Assembly: GCA_003149065.1 (NCBI GenBank)
Contig: QGFZ01000001.1
Location: 744,001-808,000, forward strand
Length of the DNA stretch: 64,000 bases
Reading direction: 5' to 3'
DNA from: Ruminococcaceae bacterium R-25
GTDB taxonomy: Bacteria; Bacillota; Clostridia; Saccharofermentanales; Saccharofermentanaceae
Position 1 is the stretch's first letter. Every line of letters starts with the position of its first letter. Positions 1 through 8,991 of the stretch are shown piece after piece. The notes under the pieces are model-generated. The model was not told the DNA's origin, searched no databases, and saw nothing but the letters and a program-made list of their open reading frames with translations. Position numbers and translations under genes: made by a program.

Positions 1-348
1 CACGCAGTTATCACCGATCGTAACGCACGGCATGATCGTCGCATTCCAGCTGATATTACAGTTATCCCCTATCCTGATCCTTCCGTATTTAACTGCTTCC
101 TTATCGATTTTTCCCATTTGGCGGAGAGTCCAGAGGCCGCCGTCATGGGTAATAAAACTTACGTGCTTTGTGATACGGACATTGTTACCTATTGAAATGA
201 GGTACGGTTCACTTCCGAAGTCGGCAAGCTTGGAGATGTCACAGCCGGTGCCGATCGTGGCGCCCTGCTTCCTTAAATATTCAATATAAGCCCCTTTACT
301 CATTGAATTGATCCTGATCTTAGTCATCAAACGCTTAAATGAACCCAT
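1..348 (-). CDS. hexapeptide-repeat acyltransferase (partial, runs off left edge)
   Basis: Partial gene; 116 codons are visible from the ATG at 348, which has GGAGAG just upstream. The translation shows degenerate hexapeptide turns (for example IGDNCNISWNATIMP and ISIGNNVRITKHV), the left-handed beta-helix of NodL/LacA/CysE-type acetyltransferases. By family it would transfer an acetyl or similar group from acyl-CoA to a sugar. It lies 11 bp downstream of the flippase gene, as the last visible gene of the polysaccharide operon, so a role in decorating the exported glycan is likely (inference). The C-terminal half, where CoA-binding and catalytic residues would be judged, lies outside the window. 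Confidence 0.8.
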   Translation of the reverse strand, partial: MGSFKRLMTKIRINSMSKGAYIEYLRKQGATIGTGCDISKLADFGSEPYLISIGNNVRITKHVSFITHDGGLWTLRQMGKIDKEAVKYGRIRIGDNCNISWNATIMPCVTIGDNCV

Positions 349-359
349 AGAACTCTCCT

Positions 360-1862
360 TTACTTGCTGTTCTTCTTAAACAGCATCTTTATTGCGGACG
401 CGAAAACGGAACGGAAACAGATAAAGTTGATCAATAATACTATCGCACTGACAATGAACGCAACGATGACGGATATAAGGATCCAGCTTCCCCATGAGAC
501 TTCCGGCGCAGGAATAAACCATGTGGCAAATATTGATAATCCGATACCGGTGATATCCACAATAATATGCTTAATAAAATGGATAAACGGCCTGTTGAGT
601 ATATGTTTTCGAAGATACCAGGCAAGATATACAGTTCTGTAAGTCATTGCAGCAAGGGTACCGATTGCTACACCGATGAGTCCAAAGCGGTTAACAAGGA
701 TAATGGAGATGACCACATTCATGGCAGCTTCCAGAATTGAGCTCGCTTGAGTCTCCTTAAAGTGCCCTGCTGCCTGAGTCATCATGTAATAGGGCATTCT
801 AAGGCAGTAAGAAGCATTGGCCGTTACGATAAGGATCGCAAACACAGGAACGATATATTCGGCATCGGTAACGTTCTTTGTATAGATCTTTACAAAAGGA
901 ATGATCATTATTCCCGCGATCGTATAAAGAATGGTAACTCCGAGATGCATCAGGAGCTCAAAGGACGCGAATGTCTTTTCGAGCTTATCGGTCTCCTTCT
1001 TAACATACATATTGCCGAGCAAAGACTGCATTCCTGTGGTCATGACTTCGATCATCTGCTGCAATCCGTTAGTTACTAAGTGATATACGTTATAAACAGA
1101 TACTTTATCGAGTGTAGAGAACAGCGTAAGAATAACAACGTCAGCGTGCTTTAATACGTAGATCGCAATATGCTGGGCTAGTCCGTTCCACTTCTGCTTG
1201 ATGGGCTCCCCTTCAAGCTTGAGCTTAAAGTTGACCTTGTAATGGCGGTCAACATAGAGCTTTAGGATAAGCGGTCTTAACAGGAGAACGATCGCAGCAA
1301 CGACCTTTACGACTTCTATTGAAGCGCCCATATATATCAGTACGACTGCGAAGACCGTATTTAGTATAAGTGTCAGAAGAGATGCGCCGATCTGAACATA
1401 GGATTTCTGGTCAGCATTAAGTAATTGCTGATAAACGATACCAAACAGGTAATTTGCCAGAGAACTGAACGCGACCGCTCCGACCAATACGGCTGTTGAT
1501 ATGTAACCGTGTGAATGATCGACAAATATCGGGAAAAAGACCATCAGGATTACTGAATATGCAACAAGCATGAGTCCTATCTTCCTGAAGAATCTCCTGG
1601 ATGATATGAGCACACGGCTTATGCTGTCATGGTCGTTATCAACAAGCGGTTTATAAAGGCTTGCACGGACAACCGAGGATACGCCCATCTCCATCAAAGA
1701 GAAGAACGCAAGAAAATGTGTAATCGATGAGATAAGGCCGTTGGTATTAGAACCGTAGAATGTAATTATGAGCCTTGGAATGATGAGACCGCATACCAAC
1801 GTGGCTATCTGATAGACGACAGCCGTTCCGGTATTTAAAAACAGTTTCTTCTTTCTGTTCAT
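360..1862 (-). CDS. Wzx-like polysaccharide flippase
   Basis: A 500-aa protein of about 12-14 hydrophobic segments with a short basic N-terminus (MNRKKKLFLNTGTAV) and a positively charged C-terminus, the usual size and layout of MATE-like Wzx/RfbX exporters. The family flips undecaprenyl-pyrophosphate-linked repeat units across the cytoplasmic membrane. Its ATG overlaps the stop codon of the upstream acyltransferase by one base (TAATG), pointing to translational coupling. The Wzy-like protein two genes upstream makes it part of a Wzx/Wzy assembly line. No catalytic motif is expected, so the assignment rests on topology, length and context. Confidence 0.88.
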   Translation of the reverse strand: MNRKKKLFLNTGTAVVYQIATLVCGLIIPRLIITFYGSNTNGLISSITHFLAFFSLMEMGVSSVVRASLYKPLVDNDHDSISRVLISSRRFFRKIGLMLVAYSVILMVFFPIFVDHSHGYISTAVLVGAVAFSSLANYLFGIVYQQLLNADQKSYVQIGASLLTLILNTVFAVVLIYMGASIEVVKVVAAIVLLLRPLILKLYVDRHYKVNFKLKLEGEPIKQKWNGLAQHIAIYVLKHADVVILTLFSTLDKVSVYNVYHLVTNGLQQMIEVMTTGMQSLLGNMYVKKETDKLEKTFASFELLMHLGVTILYTIAGIMIIPFVKIYTKNVTDAEYIVPVFAILIVTANASYCLRMPYYMMTQAAGHFKETQASSILEAAMNVVISIILVNRFGLIGVAIGTLAAMTYRTVYLAWYLRKHILNRPFIHFIKHIIVDITGIGLSIFATWFIPAPEVSWGSWILISVIVAFIVSAIVLLINFICFRSVFASAIKMLFKKNSK

Positions 1863-2860
1863 TAAGGCCTTTTTCTCCTGGTAAACTTTTGCTTAACAGC
1901 ATTAACGATCAATGTAAGTACTACAGCGCCCGCTACCACTACAATATACTCGATGAACCAGATATCTTCGAGAAATTTAAGGCAGCTTATCTTTGCAGCC
2001 AATCCGCAAACCCTGAGAACCAGAATATGAAGAAGATATATCATGAATGAATTCTTGCTAAGCCAGGAAACTGCCTTGATCTCAATATCAGGCAGCAATT
2101 TATAAAGAATAAGCGTTACCGACACACCGTAAGCACAGTAATATATCTGCGGCGGATACTTATAATCATCAGGAATAAATCCGTAGCCTGATACGATTAT
2201 CTGTGATATAGCGAAAACAATAACAGCACCGATAAGAATATAAAGCCATTTCTCTTTATTCTTAATAAACCAATTACCGGTAAGGGCAATCACACAATAA
2301 ACAAATGGTGAGAAAAGGAAGTCATCAAAGATCGAGGCTAACAATGGCTCTGTGAAACAGAGATATATCCTGTAGAGCAAGAAACCGGCCAGTGCAAGCA
2401 TAACTATCACTCCAAAAAAAAGCACGATGCTCTTTATCTTTTCTGCAAGCATTCTTATAACAGGCTCTAATACTGCGATATAAAGGAAGATCCTTACGAT
2501 CCAGACATAACCCATGCTGCCTTCACGGAATAGAAGATAACTTCTTAACATGCGGTCAACAGGATATAACTGAGCGGTATGAAGCAACTTACAGGCAACA
2601 AAAGACAATGCAAAGATCAGAGTAATAACAATATACGACGGAATAAGTAATTTCCTGATTCTTTTCCATAAATACGGAAGATAATTAACGGATGAAAAAC
2701 TCATCGACATGCCGGATATCATTACCAGAGCAACAACATCAAAAGTCCTTATTTGGTTAAGAACATCAGGAGATCCTACATGAGCAACAATGACAGTCAA
2801 CGTACATAGAGCACGTATCCAGTCGATCTTATAGTCTCTGTAACCAATCGCCTTTTCCAC
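1862..2860 (-). CDS. membrane acyltransferase, acyltransferase_3 family
   Basis: A 332-aa polytopic protein. The N-terminus has the family signature: a charged start, then IDWIRALCTLTVIVAHV, placing Arg and His on the first membrane helix, followed by about nine more hydrophobic helices. This family (OafA/WecH-like) acylates sugars of surface polysaccharides, usually with acetyl or succinyl groups. The start is GTG at 2860, with GAGG eight bases upstream; the upstream Wzy gene stops 3 bp before. Its place between polymerase and flippase genes supports modification of the same glycan. The exact acyl group and target sugar cannot be read from the sequence. Confidence 0.85.
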   Translation of the reverse strand: MEKAIGYRDYKIDWIRALCTLTVIVAHVGSPDVLNQIRTFDVVALVMISGMSMSFSSVNYLPYLWKRIRKLLIPSYIVITLIFALSFVACKLLHTAQLYPVDRMLRSYLLFREGSMGYVWIVRIFLYIAVLEPVIRMLAEKIKSIVLFFGVIVMLALAGFLLYRIYLCFTEPLLASIFDDFLFSPFVYCVIALTGNWFIKNKEKWLYILIGAVIVFAISQIIVSGYGFIPDDYKYPPQIYYCAYGVSVTLILYKLLPDIEIKAVSWLSKNSFMIYLLHILVLRVCGLAAKISCLKFLEDIWFIEYIVVVAGAVVLTLIVNAVKQKFTRRKRP

Positions 2861-2863
2861 TGA

Positions 2864-4378
2864 TTAATCCTCATCAATATCTTCAGGAGTAATAAACCCA
2901 TTGGGATCAACAATAAAGTGTTTCCCCCCGCTTCTTTCTTCAATGGCAGCCTCAAACGTATTCTGTTCTTCTGAAGGAAGCACATCATCAATAATAACGG
3001 AAGCATCTTCTTCAACAACAATTTTCCTTTTCTTATAGATATGCTCTACAGCCAATGATACCAGCCAGAAAAGAAACGCCGGGAAGAGACTGACAACAAA
3101 TGTTGATATCTGGTTATGGCTTACCATTTGGACTGATAGTCCTACTAGAAGTCCATAATAAACATCAGCATATACTACTGATCTGTTGCTCCATAAGAGC
3201 TTTTCGATAAATCCGATCACAAAACCGAAGCACAAAGGGAATATGACAACTCCGATAAGACCAAATTCATAAATACTGGTTGAAAGCAAAGATGTCGGAG
3301 ACGTGGCTCCTGTATATTCGCCATACATTTTTGTGTTATACCGCCATAAAGTGTCCGGAACACTAAAAGGCAGGAATCTGTCAGGGATCCAACCGGTCAG
3401 AGAATTTATAAGATCATTAACAATTTGGATCTTAAGATCACCGGAAAGCCAGGCCTTAATAACCCTCATGTCAGATGAGAGGATGAAACGGAATTCCTTT
3501 GTGAGGTTATTTATAAAACCAGAATTAACGGATTTCCATTCACCGTAACGCACATAATGTGTAAAGGAATCCGCGAGCATCGTAGCTTCCAAAAGGACAA
3601 CACCGATAATTGCAGCTATAGCAAGATACCCGATAATGCTGGTCTTCTTCCTATGGCGCAATGAAATAGACAATATGGCAAGACCCGTAAAGATGATTGT
3701 TACACGGGCATCGGACGCAATAAAATAATAATAGTTGGCGACTAACGACAAAGCGATCAAAACAATATAAACTATCTTCCTTACGCCCTTCGGACGTTCA
3801 AAGAGATAAGCCGAGAGCAAAGCATATATCGATAACGGGATAATCCTTACAAATTGTTTCACAAAAGCAAAACGGTTATAGATCAGTCCCCTGCCCGATC
3901 TGATCCTTGAAGCATTAAGGATAAAAGCAGAGAGAGAACTGTATGCACTTGTCCAAATGAATATACATACAATTCCGATTATCAGAGTAACAACACCACA
4001 GATGAATAATCTTCTGCTTATTTCCCGCGCGTTAACGGGATTGACCAGAACATTACTGATGTCAGTCTTTATATTCTTACGAACTGACCAGTATGCAAGA
4101 TTAAGAAAACCATATGCGGCAATAGAAAGGAACCACATGAGATAAATCCTGGAGAGCCCTGTTAAGCCGTAATCATAGAAATAAAGATTCCTCTCACCGG
4201 TCGATTCCTTATAGTACAAAAGTGAAGGAATAAGACCATACACAAATGAATACATGAGACGGACAAAATCAAATATCCTGAGTTCATTTCTCTTGATAAC
4301 ACCCTTAATAGCGATAGCAAAGTATCCTATTCCGGAGAAAGCATATAAAACTGATATTAAGAACAGATGATTGGACAA
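2864..4378 (-). CDS. Wzy-like oligosaccharide repeat-unit polymerase
   Basis: A 504-aa membrane protein with about 11-12 hydrophobic segments, a large loop around residues 250-360 and a long acidic hydrophilic C-terminal tail (about residues 440-504). This layout fits O-antigen polymerase family proteins, which join lipid-linked repeat units outside the membrane. Start is TTG at 4378, supported by GAGGT about eight bases upstream; no ATG lies close enough to replace it. It sits between three GT4 genes and the acyltransferase/flippase pair. Polymerases are poorly conserved, so the call leans on topology and gene order. The acidic tail is longer than usual and may be regulatory (inference). Confidence 0.75.
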   Translation of the reverse strand: MSNHLFLISVLYAFSGIGYFAIAIKGVIKRNELRIFDFVRLMYSFVYGLIPSLLYYKESTGERNLYFYDYGLTGLSRIYLMWFLSIAAYGFLNLAYWSVRKNIKTDISNVLVNPVNAREISRRLFICGVVTLIIGIVCIFIWTSAYSSLSAFILNASRIRSGRGLIYNRFAFVKQFVRIIPLSIYALLSAYLFERPKGVRKIVYIVLIALSLVANYYYFIASDARVTIIFTGLAILSISLRHRKKTSIIGYLAIAAIIGVVLLEATMLADSFTHYVRYGEWKSVNSGFINNLTKEFRFILSSDMRVIKAWLSGDLKIQIVNDLINSLTGWIPDRFLPFSVPDTLWRYNTKMYGEYTGATSPTSLLSTSIYEFGLIGVVIFPLCFGFVIGFIEKLLWSNRSVVYADVYYGLLVGLSVQMVSHNQISTFVVSLFPAFLFWLVSLAVEHIYKKRKIVVEEDASVIIDDVLPSEEQNTFEAAIEERSGGKHFIVDPNGFITPEDIDED

Positions 4379-4389
4379 AGCTGTTTACC

Positions 4390-5562
4390 TCATATATCAA
4401 TAATATCAGACCAACAGTCAGTAATGACCTCAGGCGAAAAGTCTGAAGCACGCTTCAATGACTTCTCAACATAACGGTCATGTAATTCTTTATCTTTAAG
4501 CATTCTTATAATAACAGAAGCTAATTGCAGCTCAGCAGGAGTTAATGGTTCAGAAGCATTATAATGGCCCTGGTCTCCTACAGATACGAGCACACCATAT
4601 TCTGCATATTCGGCATCTGTGAGAGACTGCTTAACAGGTGTTCCGGGAGCCAGGATCTCTCTGGGGCCCGACATACAGTCGGTTGAGATACAAGGGACTC
4701 CGCAAGCCATCGCTTCAAGAAGCACGTTGCCAAGGCCCTCATATAATGACGGGAAAACAAAGACCTGACTGTTCATGATATATGAATGCGGAGCTTCCAC
4801 GAATCCTAAGAATTCAACATTCTCTGAGAGGCCAAGCCCTGAAACAAGCCGGATAAGCATTTCTTTAAGATCGCCTTGGCCAAGTATGTAGAGCTTTGCA
4901 TCACTGACAGTCTTAACGACTTCAGACATGGCTCTGATAAGATGCCATTGACCCTTCTGCCCTACAAGTCTTCCCATCGTGGTTATAGCAGAACCCGAAA
5001 TGACAGCACTATCTCTGCATTCTGAAGCTTTGGACCGCAGTACGTCACCGTCAACAGGGTTATAGATCGTGACAGCCTTAGAAGAAGGCACTCCAAAGAA
5101 ATTAACAAGTTCCTCTTCAACACCTTTTGAAAGAGCAACAACATAGTCAGATCGCTTAGAAACAAACTTAATCTCACGCTTAATAGCGGAACCATTTTTA
5201 GACATTGAGAGCTGGTTTCTTACAGAAGTAATTATCTTATCGCCGCATCTGGTCATACAGTTGATAAGATTTGCTCCCGACAGAAGACTGATAGAAGCAT
5301 CGATATGATTCTCTTTCTTGATCCGCTTAACAGCCTTGATCCTCTTAAGTCCCAAAGGAATCTTTTTAGACTTGGACTTTGTCGGAGGAAGCTTAAGGTC
5401 AATAAGTGTACCGGCATAAGGATATGCAATATCAGTACCATCAAATACGATCAGAAAGACATTATATCTGCTGCTTAGTAGCATGGAAAGATTGGCTGCC
5501 GTTCTCTCAGCACCGCCGCCTTTAAGCTTTTGAACAATTATCGCAACATTCTTTTTGCTCAT
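4390..5562 (-). CDS. GT4 family glycosyltransferase
   Basis: A 390-aa GT-B fold enzyme. An N-terminal glycine-rich KGGGAERTAANL loop and the C-terminal EX7E region (FPSLYEGLGNVLLEAMACG, about residue 270) are typical of retaining GT4 enzymes that use nucleotide sugars. It probably adds one sugar of the repeat unit on the cytoplasmic face of the membrane. It overlaps the upstream GT4 gene by 4 bp (ATGA) and is followed by the Wzy gene, so it is co-translated in the operon. Donor and acceptor cannot be deduced; the three adjacent GT4 genes suggest a repeat unit of at least three or four sugars. Confidence 0.88.
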   Translation of the reverse strand: MSKKNVAIIVQKLKGGGAERTAANLSMLLSSRYNVFLIVFDGTDIAYPYAGTLIDLKLPPTKSKSKKIPLGLKRIKAVKRIKKENHIDASISLLSGANLINCMTRCGDKIITSVRNQLSMSKNGSAIKREIKFVSKRSDYVVALSKGVEEELVNFFGVPSSKAVTIYNPVDGDVLRSKASECRDSAVISGSAITTMGRLVGQKGQWHLIRAMSEVVKTVSDAKLYILGQGDLKEMLIRLVSGLGLSENVEFLGFVEAPHSYIMNSQVFVFPSLYEGLGNVLLEAMACGVPCISTDCMSGPREILAPGTPVKQSLTDAEYAEYGVLVSVGDQGHYNASEPLTPAELQLASVIIRMLKDKELHDRYVEKSLKRASDFSPEVITDCWSDIIDI

Positions 5563-6614
5563 AAAGCCAACCTGTTTATCTCATCTACCCAGCGTTCCAT
5601 TACAGTATCGCTGTCATACTTCTTCCCTGCTTCGATCGAATTCCTGCGTATTTCCGAATTATCAGACGTTAAGACCAAACGGAGCTTATCTGCCAGAGCA
5701 TCAACATCACCGACAGGAACAAGGAAACCATTCTCCCCGTCACTGATAACATCAGTGATCCCGTTCCATTCGGTACTGACACAGATCATACCGGAGCGCA
5801 TTGCTTCAAGGAGCGCGTTTGAAAGGCCCTCATAATCAGAACACATAACGAAATATTCATTCTCGCGCATTACTTCAAATACATTATTGCTGTTCCCGGG
5901 CATTATTATCCTGGATTCAAGACCAAGAGACCTTATTAAAGCAGTAAGATCAGCACGCTTCTCGCCATCACCGTATATCCATACTTTGGTATCCGGGAAT
6001 TCAGAAGCGATCTTAGCGAAAGCATTGATCATCATCGGGTGATTCTTCTGATCCATGAGTTTTCCAACACAAATAATATCTTTAACAGGATGATCTCCCT
6101 CATATACAGGAGCAGATATAGGGTTGGGAATGATGACTCCGTTATCTACGGTATCTTTGTAGCAATCAGCCTGATACCTGGTCTGGAATACAACTTTATC
6201 AGCTTTCTTATAAAGACTTTTACACATGGAACGCTCGAAAGAGCTTCTCCTGTCGTGCTGAGGATCATTGCGTTCAGATAAGACTACAGGAATACCCAAA
6301 CCCTTTGATGCCCTCATCGTTATCAGATTGATACGTCCAACGAATGATACTATAACCGAAGGAGAAACATTTTTGATCGTATCTCTTAACTCCTTTACCC
6401 ACTTAAGAGCATTCTTAGCACTCTTACCGTGGGCAAGATCGTGAATAACTATCTTATCAGAGATCTGATATCCGACATTGTTAAAGAGCATAAGCGCAAC
6501 ATGGACTTCCCATCCCATATCAGCGTATTTATTAGCAAGAAGAGTAATAACGCGCTGCGCACCACCGCGATTAAGACTTCCTGTAACAAATAATATCTTC
6601 TTAGCCTTATCCAT
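5559..6614 (-). CDS. GT4 family glycosyltransferase
   Basis: A 351-aa GT-B enzyme with the acceptor-side loop SLNRGGAQRVITLLANKYA near the N-terminus and a C-terminal donor domain with CSDYEGLSNALLEAMRSG (EX7E). It is close in style to amylovoran/PssH-type GT4 enzymes. It overlaps the upstream GT gene by 8 bp (ATGGATAA, start inside stop region) and the downstream one by 4 bp, so the three are tightly coupled. It should act in the cytoplasm on the undecaprenyl-linked intermediate. Substrate is unknown. Confidence 0.88.
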   Translation of the reverse strand: MDKAKKILFVTGSLNRGGAQRVITLLANKYADMGWEVHVALMLFNNVGYQISDKIVIHDLAHGKSAKNALKWVKELRDTIKNVSPSVIVSFVGRINLITMRASKGLGIPVVLSERNDPQHDRRSSFERSMCKSLYKKADKVVFQTRYQADCYKDTVDNGVIIPNPISAPVYEGDHPVKDIICVGKLMDQKNHPMMINAFAKIASEFPDTKVWIYGDGEKRADLTALIRSLGLESRIIMPGNSNNVFEVMRENEYFVMCSDYEGLSNALLEAMRSGMICVSTEWNGITDVISDGENGFLVPVGDVDALADKLRLVLTSDNSEIRRNSIEAGKKYDSDTVMERWVDEINRLAL

Positions 6615-7713
6615 TGCCTTTAATATCCTTTAAAGCATCCAAATATGCTGAAGTGACAATACTTCTGTCGAACACTTTTTCCATTTTAATTCTTCCGCGC
6701 CTGCCCATTTCTTCACGCTCAGCTATAGGCATTGCAAGGAACTTTCTGATAGCTCTGACAAGGGATTCCGTATCATTGACCGGTACAATAAATCCCGTAA
6801 CGCCGTCATCGACACCTTCCCTGCAGCCCGGGTGATCAGTTGTTATTACAGGTCTGCCGCTTGCAGCAGCTTCCAGAATTACATTGCTCATTCCTTCAGG
6901 ATAATACGAAGGATGAATCGTACATTGAGAGAGTTTCTGGAAATCCGGGATGTTATCTACCCTGCCGTGATAAACGATATCTCCTGCTGAAGAAGCCTCG
7001 TCCAACACAGACTTATAAGAATCATCAGATGCGCCAAGAACATGGAATACGGCTTCCGGATGATCCTTTCTGATTATCCTTGCTGCTTCAATATAGTTGT
7101 CGATGCCTTTCTGCTTTATCACCCTTGCAACGAAAAGAAAATCAACTGTAGAAGATGACGGAAAGCTGAGTAATGAATACTTCTCAAGATTTACGCCGCT
7201 TCCCGGTATACGTGCAAACACATTACTGTTGCCGATCTTATTCTTCTCGAAAAATGCTTTACTGTCATCATTCTGGAAAAAAATGCGCTTAAGATTGCTG
7301 CCTTTGCAGGAATTCTTATAAAGCATGATCATTATTTTCTGAAGAAAGCCTTTATTTCCAAGTGCAGAACCCATACCGGTGATATTCATAACGGCCGGAA
7401 TTCCGAGTTTTCTACAAGCCATACCGCAGTAGATATTGGGTTTTGTAGTAAACAGGAATACCGCATCAGGCTTAATTGTCTTAAGCAGTTTTTTGTATTG
7501 TTTATAAAGCTTCAGATCAGATAAAGGATTAGTTCCGTGCTGATCGATAGTTACAGGGACAAATGTACAGCCTATTTCTTCAAGTTTCTTATAATCTTTA
7601 TCCGCAGGTGTGGCAACAATGACAGAATGGCCTTGCGCAAGCAAAGCTTTGATGAGTTGAGATCGAACTCTTAAGATGCCGCTGTCAGTCACTGATGCAA
7701 ATAAGATCTTCAT
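6607..7713 (-). CDS. GT4 family glycosyltransferase (PglA/CapM-like)
   Basis: A 368-aa GT-B enzyme. The C-terminal motif HPSYYPEGMSNVILEAAASG with GCREGVDDGVTGF is the pattern of PglA/CapM-type enzymes that often transfer N-acetylhexosamines or uronic acids (family knowledge; the sugar here is not proven). I place the start at the ATG at 7713 because it forms an ATGA overlap with the stop of the TagF-like gene; a GTG three codons upstream is possible. The N-terminal half keeps TTKPNIYCGMACRKLGIP, typical of this subgroup. Confidence 0.87.
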   Translation of the reverse strand: MKILFASVTDSGILRVRSQLIKALLAQGHSVIVATPADKDYKKLEEIGCTFVPVTIDQHGTNPLSDLKLYKQYKKLLKTIKPDAVFLFTTKPNIYCGMACRKLGIPAVMNITGMGSALGNKGFLQKIMIMLYKNSCKGSNLKRIFFQNDDSKAFFEKNKIGNSNVFARIPGSGVNLEKYSLLSFPSSSTVDFLFVARVIKQKGIDNYIEAARIIRKDHPEAVFHVLGASDDSYKSVLDEASSAGDIVYHGRVDNIPDFQKLSQCTIHPSYYPEGMSNVILEAAASGRPVITTDHPGCREGVDDGVTGFIVPVNDTESLVRAIRKFLAMPIAEREEMGRRGRIKMEKVFDRSIVTSAYLDALKDIKGNG

Positions 7714-8870
7714 TGACGACACTTACTTCCAAAACAAGCATCCACGCAAGCTTTAGTTGCGCCGATTCCGTATTTTATAAATCTGTCTCTGAATGTCTTG
7801 GTATTAGAACATTCCATCTCATAATCACAGTTACAGATCCTGTCTAACAGATCATCTTCTGTCCTGCAGCTCTTATTCGGATAGTAATCGTCTATATCAA
7901 AATATGTTCCGCGGTCAGCAAGATACGTCTCATAATCGTATGCATAGCAGAAGATCGGCTTGCAAAGCACGGAGTAATCAAAGGCTATTGCACTGTAATC
8001 AGTGATCAGGATGTCAGATACTATTATTAGATCATTTACAGCAGGATATTCTGAATAATCCCTTACGAATTCATCAAACTGTATGCCCAGCACCTTTGTT
8101 GTCTGGTGATGTGCTCTGAACAGAACAATATAATCTGAACCGAGCGTTTTCTTCCAGATATCTAAATGAATAGGCGGCTTGATCTCATAATTAGCCCCAC
8201 CGTCAGTGCTGTCGCGCCAGGTTGGTGCATACAATATGATCTTCTTATCGGATGGAAGCCCGAGCTTTGATTTAAGCTCTGCCCTTCTTTCTTCAGAGGC
8301 AAGCCAAAGCTCTTCATTTCTTGGCATTCCGCAGCGAAGATAAGTCTTCTCATCGGCGTTAAAAGCACTTTTCCAGACCTTCTCATCATGATCTCCGGAT
8401 ACTACAAGGTGATCTACAGTATTGAAGTTATAATCTTTTCTGCCCGGGCAGTCATTACCTATATGCTTAAGGGCAATACCATGCCAGGTATTCAAATAAA
8501 TCTGGGATTTCTTTTTAAACTTAAGTCCACGCTCAATATTGGTATTAGTTACCCAATATTTGGCTTTAAGCGCCGTCTTAAAATACTTAAAGGAATCGAT
8601 CCTGACAGTATCGAGCTCTTTATGATCCTGAGGCTTTTCAAAAGCCCAGACCATTCTATAAGAACCATATTCCGGATGAGACTTCAGATAATCGTAGATA
8701 GCCTTCGGGCTGTCATTAAAACCCAAGCCCATGAAAGACACAAATAATATAAGTTTATCGTCCGTCTTGACAAATAAACCCATCACTCTGAAAACGAAGC
8801 TCATTATCACACGATAGAGCTTCTGCAAAATAACGTTATGCTTAAGAATGTATATCAGTCTCTTACGCAT
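7710..8870 (-). CDS. CDP-glycerol:glycerophosphate glycerophosphotransferase-like (TagB/TagF family)
   Basis: A 386-aa protein of the Glyphos_transf family. It carries the hallmarks YLNTWHGIALKHIG (around residue 130), LYAPTWRDS and the C-terminal ITDYSAIAFDYSVL box with its conserved DYS and following hydrophobic segment. Members transfer glycerol-phosphate or ribitol-phosphate from a CDP-activated polyol to teichoic acids or capsules. The short N-terminal hydrophobic stretch suggests membrane association. The upstream gene encodes a cytidylyltransferase fusion, a plausible source of its CDP-polyol donor, so phosphopolyol decoration of this polymer is the likely outcome. GAGGT precedes the ATG. 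Whether it primes, polymerises or adds single units is not resolved. Confidence 0.86.
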   Translation of the reverse strand: MRKRLIYILKHNVILQKLYRVIMSFVFRVMGLFVKTDDKLILFVSFMGLGFNDSPKAIYDYLKSHPEYGSYRMVWAFEKPQDHKELDTVRIDSFKYFKTALKAKYWVTNTNIERGLKFKKKSQIYLNTWHGIALKHIGNDCPGRKDYNFNTVDHLVVSGDHDEKVWKSAFNADEKTYLRCGMPRNEELWLASEERRAELKSKLGLPSDKKIILYAPTWRDSTDGGANYEIKPPIHLDIWKKTLGSDYIVLFRAHHQTTKVLGIQFDEFVRDYSEYPAVNDLIIVSDILITDYSAIAFDYSVLCKPIFCYAYDYETYLADRGTYFDIDDYYPNKSCRTEDDLLDRICNCDYEMECSNTKTFRDRFIKYGIGATKACVDACFGSKCRQ

Positions 8871-8949
8871 CCGGTTACCTCATGCATAACAACTCTGCCT
8901 TATGTACAAACAAATATAAACTGCCATGTTAGCAGCTTATAGCAAATTT

Positions 8950-8991
8950 TATCATATAAAAATAAAATAAGAAAATGACCAAACCCGGTCA
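8950..8991 (-). terminator. weak hairpin with U-rich tail after the SDR/cytidylyltransferase gene
   Basis: On the minus strand TGACC and GGTCA pair around a 6-nt loop, overlapping the stop codon, and are followed by a long T-rich run (TTTTCTTATTTTATTTTT). The stem is only 5 bp, so this may be an attenuator or leaky terminator before the TagF-like gene, which starts about 80 bp further on. It could also be chance. Confidence 0.35.
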